A stretch of DNA of 64,000 nucleotides from Aquarana catesbeiana (Eukaryota > Chordata > Amphibia > Anura > Ranidae): the NCBI RefSeq assembly GCF_042186555.1, contig NC_133333.1, forward strand, positions 62,360,628-62,424,627. Direction: 5' to 3'. How positions within the stretch are numbered: the first letter of the stretch is position 1; the number at the start of each line of letters is the position of its first letter. The position numbers and the translations under genes were made by a program. Below are positions 55,838-64,000 of this stretch, in pieces. Below the pieces are notes generated by a model that saw only the letters and a program-made list of their open reading frames with translations, searched no databases and was not told the origin of the DNA.

Positions 55838-57176
55838 CTACTCTGGCAAGGGGGGCGCCTCTTTATGATGAGGTTTTAGTATTCTGCTTTGCAAATTTCT
55901 GGCCCCAGGTCTTTTGAGCCTGGGCCTGACCCTTCGGTTTTCCCCTAGAGTCTGATGGCGGAGGCCGTCGCCACTGCCTAGAGGCGGATACCCCTGGCGC
56001 AGGAGAAAAAATCTGTTTAAATGAAGGACGTTTAAACTTTCTTTTGACCGGCAAAAGAGTACTCTTCCCACTAGAAATCGTATGGATGTATTTATCCAAA
56101 TCATTGTCAAATAGTCGCTCCCCATGAAAAGGGAAACTAGTCAGAAGCTTTTTGCAAGGTGCTTCGGCTGACCAATTTTTTAACCAAAGGGTCCTACGCA
56201 TGTGTACTAGCACAAGTGCAAGGCAGGACGCCTGGTAAATAGAGTCTTCTGTATAGCGTCTATGGCAAAACATAACGCCTTTGGTAGTTCGGCCAACTCA
56301 CGGGCCTGTTGTGCAGGGACCTCCTTAAGAGCCTCTGTGAACTGGTCCTTTAGGGACTGACAGATGCCTATTGCAGTGACTGTAGGCTGACAGCCCCTGC
56401 CAAGGAAAAAAGGATTTTAACAGGCAGGAATTCCAGCTTTTTATCTGTTGGATCTTTAAGCATTTGTGTATTGTCTACTGGACAAGTTAAGCTTTTATTT
56501 ACACTGGAAATCGCAGCGTCAACTGCTGGTACCTTCCATTTTTTGGTGAATTTCTCCTCCAAGGGATAGAGAACGGAGAATTTCTTTGGAGGAAGAAAAT
56601 GCTTATCCGGATGATCCCATTCAGCATAAATAAGCTTTTCTAGTAATGCATGGAACGGAAACACATGAAAAGACTGTAAAGGTTTTAAAGAAACCCAAGG
56701 AAGAAACTGGACCCTCAGCTGACTCTGTTAGGGGTAGCATGAAAGTGGAACAAGCCATCTCTGTAAGAGTTTGTACCTCAGAATGTTGTTTCCTCCGCAG
56801 AGGAATAATCAGCTTGTTTTTCCTTGCGATCGCCTGAGGGTAATACCTCATCCTGTCCCCACTGTTCCCTTGGTAAAGGGTTTGAGGTGGGGGGGAAGGG
56901 GGATCTAGCACGCTTCCTATCCACTTGGATGGAGGATGCGATTAAAGCTGCTAATCTTCCTTCTAGGCTCTGCAGGGCAGGGGAAAATGCATCTTCAGTT
57001 ACATATACAGGGGCTGAAGTGTGTGAAGCAGTTGCACCACCAATTGGTTCCAATGACTCACCCTGGCTTGCCATGTCTGGTATCTGCGACAAGGATGACA
57101 GTGTGGAGGCATGACTGGAATTCCCAGCGCCTGGGGGTGGAATTTTTGGTACATTTGTGGTAGCTCTGGAAGTCAT
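55838..57176 (-). pseudogene. DIRS-1 gag (copy C)
   Basis: The start is probably the methionine at 57176 (MTSRATTNVPKIPPPGAG). The N-terminus is serine/proline-rich with TSAPVYVTEDAF. The middle, 56368-56664, has KFTKKWKVPAVDAAISSVN and LTCPVDNTQMLKDPTDKK. The C-terminus (55863-56273) is rich in basic and proline residues with SRQWRRPPPSDSRGKPKG. Frameshifts lie near 56300 and 56700. Confidence 0.83.
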
Positions 57177-57220
57177 AGTGCAGAGGCAGAGGCACTTTAA
57201 GAAAAAATGGATTTTTAATA
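57177..57220 (-). other. copy C leader just upstream of gag
   Basis: Short leader segment cut by the insertion of copy D; it continues at about 59975. Confidence 0.7.
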
Positions 57221-57849
57221 CAGCTTACCTGTAAAATCTTTTTCTTGAAGTACATCACGGGACACAGAGCACCATAATAATGACTAATTGGGTTATACGC
57301 TACCTCTAGGTGATTGACACTGGCAACCAATAGTAAGACGGTTCCTCCCATATAACTCCTCCTATACAGGAAATACCTCAGTTTTGTAGCAAGCAATGAC
57401 GATCCCAGAAAAGAGGGGAGGGACCTCTGTGTGCCGTGATGTACTTCAAGAAAAGGATTTTACAGGTAAGTTGTATTAAAAATCAATTTTTCTTTATCGT
57501 ACATCACGGGACACAGAGCACCATAATAATGACTAATTGGGATGTCCTAAAGCAATTCACCTGAAGGGGGGGGGGGACACCATATCCCTAAGCCCAACGG
57601 GCCAGAGACTATAAAGCTGCCTGCAACACGCTGTGGCCAAAAACAGTCTCTTTTTGAGATCTAACATCCACGTGGTAAAACCTGATGAACGTATGAACTG
57701 AAGACCAAGTGGCCGCTTTGCAAACCTGAGCCATAGACACCTGTTGCCGTACTGCCCATGATGCACTAACCCCTCTAGTGGAGTGTGCCTTTAAATCCCA
57801 AGGTGGGACCTTGTGCCTTAATCCATACGCCTGGATAATAGCCTGAGGA

Positions 57850-58445
57850 ATTCACCTGGATATAGTTGAACTTGTTGCTGGCTGTCCGTTTTTAGGACCT
57901 TCCGGCAGGACAAAAAGGCAGTCAGTTTTCCGAAAAGAAGCTGACATCTTTAAATAAACTTTGATCGCCCTCACCACATCAAGTGAGTGAAGTGACCTTT
58001 CCTCCCTAGTTTTAGGGTTTGGAAAAAAGGAAGGTAGAATGATATCCTGATTCAAATGAAATTTGGAAACCACCTTTGGTAAAAAATCCGGACGAGAGCG
58101 CATGACCACTCTATCCTGATGAAGAATCAAAAAAGGTTCTTTGTAAGAAAGGGCGGCCAATTCTGACACCCTTCTAGCCGAAGTTATAGCCGCCAAAAAA
58201 AAACAATTTCCTGGTTAATAGGACAAACGGAATATGTCCAATAGGTTCAAACGGTTGACACTGTAAGTCTGACAGGACCAAATTTAGGTCCCAGGGACAT
58301 ATAGGCAGCTTAACCGGCTGCCTTAGGTGCGTAACCCCCATAACAAAGGTTCGTACCAAGGAATGGGATGCAATTGGCCTTTGGAAAAAAAACAATAAGG
58401 CCGATATCTGTCCTTTAATTGTCCCTAAAGCCAGTTTCAAGTCTA
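57850..58445 (-). pseudogene. DIRS-1 tyrosine recombinase (copy D)
   Basis: The 57852-58196 frame has AAITSARRVSELAALSYKEP, FLPKVVSKFHLNQDIILPSF, LDVVRAIKVYL and LPEGPKNGQ. The N-terminal part at 58174-58440 has KLALGTIKGQISALLFFFQR. The C-terminal catalytic part (57620-57850) lies in other frames and is degraded. Confidence 0.85.
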
Positions 58446-58527
58446 CTCCTGCTTGAAGAAAGGCCAGAACTCTTCCAATCGTATACCTACGAGGGTTCCA
58501 CTTCCTTTCCTCACACCAAGAAATGTA

Positions 58528-59810
58528 TCACTTCCAGACTCTATAATAGATAGCTCTAGAAACTGACTTTCTAGCGTTTATCAGAGTAGACAAGACTGAG
58601 CTCATGATACCACGGTCCTTCAATATTCTGGTCTCAATAGCCATGCCATCAAATTCAGAAACCGTAAAGAAGGATGGAATATGGGTCCTTGAGACAACAG
58701 GTCTGGACGGCACGGAAAGACCAATGGGTCCCCCACTGCCAATTTCACAATCTCCGAGGCTACGCTGGGGCCACTAGGATCACTGGCTTTCGTTCCTCCT
58801 GTATTCTGCGTAGCAAGTGCGGCAGAATTTGGATGGGAGGGAAGGCATATATCAGAATACTGATCCCAAGGAACTACTAATGCGTCTATCCCAACAGCAA
58901 GCGGATCCTTGATCCTGGATACAAACCTGTCCAGTTTGACATTGAATCTGGATGCCAGCAGATCCACATCTGGGGTCTTCCAGTATTGACAGATCTGTAG
59001 AAAAACTTCGGAATGCACGGACCATTCCCCTGGCAACAATTTCTGGCGACTTAGGAAGTCTGCCTGCCAATTGTCCACCCCCGGTATAAACACTGCCGAA
59101 AGAAACGGCACATGCTTTTCTGTCCAAGTCAATATGTAATTCACCTCTCTTTGGGCGGCCCGACTCCTGGTACCTCCCTCGTGGTTATATGCCACTACCG
59201 TGGATTTGTCGGACTGGACTCGGACAGGGAGACCCCGTAACCTGGACATCAGAACCGCAGAGCCAGATGAGCTGCCAGAATCTCCAATAGATTGATGGGC
59301 AAGGTCCTTTCTGCCTGGGACCATATTCCCTGGACAGACGCCTCCTCCAGGACTGCTTCCCAGCCGAGGCGACTGGCATCTGTAGTTACTACCCTCCAGA
59401 CTGCTGGTGGAAAAGATTTTCCTTTTCTCAAATTGCTGGTTTTTAACCACCAAGAGGGAATCCATTGTACCTGTGCGGATAGAACAATAGGATGATCCAA
59501 GGTTCGAGCAGACCTGTCCCAGGCTTCCAGAATGCTGTTCTGGAACACCCTGGAGTGGAACTGTGCATATGGAATTGCGTTGAAGGATGACACCATTTTG
59601 CCCAGCAACCTCATGCACAGCCGAATAGAAGGCCTTGGTTCTTTTTTCACTTTCTGGACGAGTTCCACTATGGAAACAACCTTCAAGGGGGGTAAAAACA
59701 CCCTTTCTTGGGCACCCTTTCTTATGCCATCCGAATGGATCCAAATATAACATCCTCACTGGGACATTATTTGAAGAATTTTGAAGAGCTTCAACAGCCA
59801 TGACCATCAC
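58528..59810 (-). pseudogene. DIRS-1 RNase H and methyltransferase-like region (copy D)
   Basis: The longest minus frame (58620-59810) is open for 396 codons. Its latter half has VDNWQADFLSRQKLLPGEWS, QICQYWKTPDVDLLASRFN and GIDALVVPWDQYSD. The former half reads the RNase H domain partly out of frame. Another frame (59249-59701) has IRLCMRLLGKMVSSFNAIPY, the end of the reverse transcriptase. The gene is broken by frameshifts. Confidence 0.8.
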
Positions 59811-59974
59811 CTTTAAGACACTGGCGAAAAAACTGAGGTATTTCCTGTATAGGAGGGGTTATATGGGAGGAACCGTCTTACTATTGGTTGCCAGTGTCCA
59901 ATCACCTAAAGGTAACGCATAACCCAATTAGTCATTATTATGGTGCTCTGTGTCCCGTGATGTACGATAAAAAA

Positions 59975-61368
59975 AATATACTACTTGCTGAGCAATAGTT
60001 TAGCAAAACAATGCCACCATAAAGATCAGCTTTTGGTGCTGAGTAACAATTGTATTTCCTGTACTGGAAATGCCTGTATACATCCCTTACGTGCCCCAGC
60101 GCTCCTGTGTCCTTTAGTGTGTCAGACTTCCTCTCCTCAGTTGCTCTTAGAGATTTCTGATAATGAGAGCGTCTGTCTTTAAAGCCTCAGGTGTGAGCCT
60201 GATTTGACATCCTCAGCGCCGTGTGCTCCACATGCTTTTTACCATGCCCCTTTCCAATACCCGCCCCTCTCCTTGTTTCAAGAATGACACTAGTCCACGT
60301 GGACGGCATTCGGGTCTGCAAATGCAGACCCGATGAGGAGGAGCCTGCGAACGCCGTCTGGCACCTTGCCAGTGAACGTACTGCCTTGTACAAGGGCTGG
60401 GGCGCAACAATATCCTCCATGGGATAGTGCTTATAAAAAGGCAAGTTTGATATATAAATGTAATATCTGGGAAGCCGCCACCGCACCTCTCTCCGGGGAA
60501 GGGGGGGGGGGGGAGTTTTATCAGCAGTAGTGTTTGGCTCCTTAGCAAGATAATGTTTTAGTAGGGGCCGTTATACATGAAAATATGTCATTATGAACTG
60601 CTGCTGTACCCCCACTTTGTTCCCTCAGAAGAGAAAACACCATCAGTTCAATTAAGAACCCCCCTCTGGCTGCTGGGACCACACACACTGTTATAGCCAG
60701 ACACAGACCTGCTGAGAAGCAACGTACCAAGGTATGTGTAATTTACTCCCTCTAGTGGAGATTTTTAAGGCATACAATGTTTTTCATATGGAAGAAAAAG
60801 GCATAGGTGGACTTTTTACAGTTCCTAGGCTTCTTCCCTTACCGTATCTTCGCTGCAGAATACTGCTGTAACAGACAGATCCAAACTTCACCCATCACGG
60901 CGGGTTGCATTAGTAAACTTTCAAAGACCGGGTCCCTATAATAGGGGTTCTACCCCTTTGGACCTGTATAGCACCTCTCAGGAGCAACTTTAGGTAATGT
61001 AGCAAGACCAAAAAGAGTCCTGGTTCCTGAGGTCCAGCCCTCAAAGAGAGGCGTTACAGGCAAAACCTCGTTCTTCTATGCGAGACCCGGGTACCATTCT
61101 GTGGCCTCAGTGGCTTGGCTAGATCCAGTTGTGGAGGTTATTTAAATCCAGCATGGATCCCTCCTGGAGCTCCTCAGAGCACACCTTCACTCGTGACCAA
61201 CACCTTAGATACTGGCGAAAAAACTGAGGTACTCCTGGAAGGAGGAGGGGTTATATAGGGAAGTGAACTTCCTGTATTGGGTATACCAGTGTCCATCACC
61301 TGAAGGTGGCCTATAACCCATTAAGTTACTACTTAGGCTCTGTGTCCCATGATGTACAATAAAGAAAA
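59975..61368 (-). other. DIRS-1 copy C leader and right terminal repeat
   Basis: Non-coding. It includes a short palindrome at 60309-60332 (cgggtctgcaaatgcagacccg) and G-runs near 60503. It ends with the inverted terminal repeat at about 61215-61368. Confidence 0.75.
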
Positions 61369-62092
61369 CCCCCTTCCCACATCCTACCTGAAGCTTGGGC
61401 TCGGAAGAAGCGTGCAGCTTGTGACACAGAGCAAGACTGACAAGCATGGAACAGGTACGTGCTCTTGACAGCCCCTGGTGGCAACTTTAGGCATAGCAAC
61501 ATTTACTTTAATGGAGAAAACCCAAAAGAATTAGAAACATTCCTTAGGAATCTCCCTTACTTTATCCGACTGCAGGGTTCTGTGGTAAACCAAACAGACT
61601 CAATCTTCACCACTCACGGTGGGCTCTGTTAAAAAACCTTTAGGAACCGGGGCCCCTTTTTATCGGGGGATCCACACTCCTGGGCCTGTAAAGCACCCCG
61701 CCAGGAAAATATGGCTGAAAAAACCAAACACTGGATCCTGGGGTCCAGCTCTCTACAAAGAGAAGCGTTACAGGCAAAATCTCGTTTCTTCGGACACGAG
61801 GGCCGAGTACCATTCAATTCGGCCTAGAAAAGACACTTTGAATGGATCCGGTTGCATGGCCTGCCCCAGTAAAGATTTCTCCAGCGGAGCTCAGCACAGC
61901 ACGTCTTTACTCGTGACCAACACCTAAGACACTGGCGAAAAAACTGAGGTACTCCCAGTAAGGGGAGGGGTTATATAGGGAGCTAAACTTCCTGTCTAGG
62001 GTGTGCCAGTGTCCATCACCTAGAGGTGCCTATATAACCCATTCAGTAAATACTGTGGCTCTGTGTCCCGTGATGAACGAAAAAGGAATGAA
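61369..62092 (-). other. DIRS-1 copy B leader, second part, and right terminal repeat
   Basis: Resumes the leader broken at 52609 and is closely similar to 50660-51392 of copy A. The terminal repeat at about 61935-62092 pairs with 40080-40190. Confidence 0.8.
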
Positions 62093-62215
62093 AACGGTGT
62101 TCAAACCACACATGTGAGGTATTGTCGCGATTGGTAGAGCAAGAGTAATAATTCTAGCTGTAGACCTCCTCTGTAACTTAAAACTTGCAACCTGTAGATT
62201 TTTTTTAAACATCGC

Positions 62216-63108
62216 CTGTCACCACTGCCGCCACACATTTACAGCGCTGATTTTAAAGATTTACATGCGAGTATCTCTCATTTTTAATAAATTCGATACC
62301 TGTTTTATGGATTTACACTATGTGGCCTTTCCTTCTTTCCTCTCCACCTAATACTATTGCCATCTGCTTCCTAACATCATCCTGAGGGACACACCAGTCC
62401 ACGGTTCATTCCAGGACCTCCATCTTTACAACCCCTCTGGATCACCTATAGCCACCCACCACCCAAGCCTGTTTTGACCCAACTGGGCGTATGTCTCTTT
62501 GGGTCCAACAGATCCGGTAAGCCTTCTTATTGTCGGTGGTGGTGTGCTTCTTTTGTCTTCACCTCAGATGTCACGCACTTATTAATTTGTTCCTCACAAG
62601 AAGTCACGTAATTTCTATGGACTATCAGTTATTATGAGTCTTATAAACATGGATGACTTTCTTCTAAGTTTCACCTAGAAGTTTTCACCATCTCTTGGAC
62701 TATATTGTTTCTATGTTGGACATTTAAGATTGTTTTAGCGCTACACTTATTTTGTTTTCAGTCCTTTCCCTTTACACAATAGATTTGCACCCCTCACCCT
62801 TGAATCTTATACTCCACATTGACCTTGCTTATTGTCTCAGGAGTTGAGAAAAGGGGGTGAAAGACATTCAAGGTAACCCTACTATGCACCTTATAATTAT
62901 GGTTATCATCCCACATCCAATTATCCTCCACCGTTCCCTTCCCTTCTTTGTCTTTTTTAAAGGCAAACCCACACCCAAGGGGAAAACTAAAAAGAAAAGA
63001 GGCTGTGGCGGGGGGGGGGGGGGGGGAGCAGGAGCAAAAAGGAGAAGGTACTAAATTCTGAGGGTATTTTTAATTTACAGCGGTGTTCAGTCTGGGGAAA
63101 AAAAGTAA
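62216..63108. other. no gene recognised
   Basis: A/T- and C/T-rich sequence that may be an old retroelement tail. A G-run lies at about 63009-63027. I cannot classify it. Confidence 0.35.
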
Positions 63109-63111
63109 TTA

Positions 63112-63514
63112 AAAGTCAGCAGCTACATACTACATATACTGTAGCTGCTGACTTTTAATATATGGACACTTACCTGTCCAGGGAGCTCACAATGTCAGCA
63201 CCCCAGCCGATTTTCGGATTCAGTTCTCAGCTGTCAGGTGCTGCCACTGCCATTCTTTGTAAGGGAAACCGGCAGTGAAGCCTTTTGGCTTCACAGCCAG
63301 TTCTATGCTGCACTTTCTAATTGGCCTGGCAGGGGAGAAAGAAGGAGGGGTTCGAACTTCCAAAGGACGGCACTGCATCACTGTCTCCCAGAAGTGGGGA
63401 AGGGTACCTGTCAAAAACAGGTACCTGTTCCCCCCTTCGCTCTGACAGTTGTCAAATGTGCCATCGGGGGGGGGGGGGGCAGATAAGTGGAGGCTCCACT
63501 TTTGGAACTCTGCT
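63112..63514. mobile_element. TTAA MITE type B, inverted copy
   Basis: It is the reverse-orientation relative of 38864-39362. The palindrome 'aaaagtcagcagctac ... gtagctgctgactttta' (63112-63159) and 'ggacacttacctgtccaggg' match in order. The right end ggaactctgct (to about 63514) corresponds to the left end of the other copy. The left end is degraded. Confidence 0.78.
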
Positions 63515-63780
63515 TTATGTTCAGTCAAACTCTCTGGACCAGAATTGAGATTACTTATTAAAGGTTTAAAATTTGCACCATCCAGGTAATCACCTGATGC
63601 TGGCTGTTGGGGGGAATCTCAATTCCTGGTTTCTACAGCACATTCTGAAGTTTACCTGCTGGACAAGGTGCAAACTTCCAAAGTTAAAAAAGGAGAAGTC
63701 AGCTTTCTCTGGGCTCCTGGCTGGTGAGCTGCTTTTCACTTAGTTTGCTGTGTTCTGGAAGCAAGTCTCCATGTTACCTA
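63515..63780. other. no gene recognised
   Basis: Short non-coding stretch with no recognisable element. Confidence 0.35.
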
Positions 63781-64000
63781 TGGCACATACCATACCTCCC
63801 AACTTTTGAACTTAAGAATGAGGGACACTTGTGGGAGGAACGGACCTGCAGCACATGCCGCTGCATAAATGGGTGTGGCCCAATGCTTAAGAGTGGGAGT
63901 TGCTTAGGGGGAGCAGTTAAACAAAACCCGGGCTTCTTTGTACCTATAAAAAAGCTGTGATGTCAGGGATGGGACCACCCATCCCCGACATCACAGCTTG
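63781..64000. repeat. interspersed repeat with terminal hairpin, cut by window edge
   Basis: A sequence beginning 'cataccatacctcccaactt' looks like an interspersed-repeat terminus. The last 50 bases form a hairpin: aagctgtgatgtcagggatg (63950-63969) and its inverse (about 63979-63998). The rest lies outside the window. Confidence 0.5.

Larger units (their letters stand above)
57221..59974 (-). mobile_element. DIRS family-1 copy D, internally deleted
   Basis: The left end is cagcttacctgtaaaatctt at 57221. The right end finishes near 59974 with 'gtgtcccgtgatgtacgata', the inverse of the left terminal repeat ('catcacgggacacagagcac'). At 2.75 kb it is less than half the normal length. From about 59760 the sequence passes straight into the leader and terminal repeat, so gag and most of the reverse transcriptase are deleted. 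Confidence 0.87.
52610..61368 (-). mobile_element. DIRS family-1 copy C, most complete, split by copy D
   Basis: The left end starts near 52610 (cagcatacctgtaaaatcct) and the right inverted end finishes near 61368. Subtracting copy D (57221-59974) leaves about 6.0 kb. The order on the minus strand is gag, reverse transcriptase, RNase H, methyltransferase-like region, recombinase. All domains are recognisable but broken. Confidence 0.88.
40045..62092 (-). mobile_element. outer DIRS family-1 copy (B), with nested insertions
   Basis: The left end repeat (about 40080-40190) is the near-perfect inverse of the right end (about 61965-62072). Both share 'catcacgggacacagagcca' and 'cacctctaggtgatggacac' in matching orientation. 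Recombinase, RNase H and gag remnants are read on the minus strand between 40.4 and 43.0 kb. Nested or merged within are L1 (43066-49733), a duplicated 5' half ending at about 51392, copy C (52610-61368) and copy D (57221-59974). Confidence 0.85.
39367..62215. mobile_element. piggyBac-like element split by a ~22-kb DIRS cluster
   Basis: It starts with ccacttacgg after TTAA (39363-39366) and is related to the element at 33715 through 'attacaagggatgtttacat', 'aataggaataaaagtga' and 'gacgcatacgtgagt'. The alignment with 33715-34320 breaks at about 40040 and resumes at about 62092 ('gaaaacggtgttcaaac', 'gacctcctctgtaact'). The intervening DNA is therefore inserted. The own sequence of the element is only about 0.8 kb here. 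The right terminus is not seen. Confidence 0.82.

Overview
This window looks like repeat-rich nuclear DNA from a vertebrate, most probably an amphibian (anuran, perhaps ranid). The basis is the mixture of several DIRS tyrosine-recombinase retrotransposons, Penelope-like elements, CR1-like and L1 LINEs, Tc1 transposons and many TTAA-flanked (piggyBac-type) elements, together with one exon that reads as vertebrate PNKP. I see no bacterial-style operons, no rRNA or tRNA genes and no CRISPR array. Most listed coding regions are transposon genes, and most are broken.

Layout. 1-4.1 kb: two decayed Tc1 elements. 4.15-4.5 kb: remnant of a DIRS recombinase gene. 5.8-7.8 kb: block of ~380-bp repeats with an inverted copy. 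7.8-16.2 kb: a piggyBac-type element with a nearly complete transposase (one stop, one frameshift), split by a 3.4-kb CR1-like LINE. 16.8-18.6 kb: a TTAA MITE carrying a hAT-type MITE with a perfect 8-bp target duplication, then a TIR element filled by a ~42-bp minisatellite. 18.6-24.6 kb: a DIRS element (family 2) with inverted terminal repeats and a 0.7-kb polyadenylated insert. 25.4-25.9 kb: the only host-gene exon recognised, a 178-codon PNKP exon on the minus strand. 26.4-27.0 kb: a third Tc1-like element. 27.3-37.2 kb: Penelope-like pieces in both orientations, interrupted by piggyBac-like MITEs, with hammerhead-ribozyme-like motifs.

38.4-64 kb: two TTAA MITEs and a piggyBac-like element sit end to end. 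The last was split by a ~22-kb pile of DIRS family-1 elements, all on the minus strand: an outer copy holding a duplicated 5' half, then copy C, then copy D inside C. Inside the gag gene of this pile is a full-length L1 (43066-49733) with both ORFs open (389 and 1319 codons) and a 15-bp target duplication. It is the most intact mobile element here and the best candidate for recent activity. The window ends with another MITE copy and an unclassified interspersed repeat.

How the parts relate. The elements are parasites nested in one another, so the order of insertion can be read: piggyBac-like element, then DIRS, then L1 or further DIRS. The PNKP exon is the only non-mobile gene recognised; its neighbouring exons were not found, so the surrounding DNA is presumably intronic.
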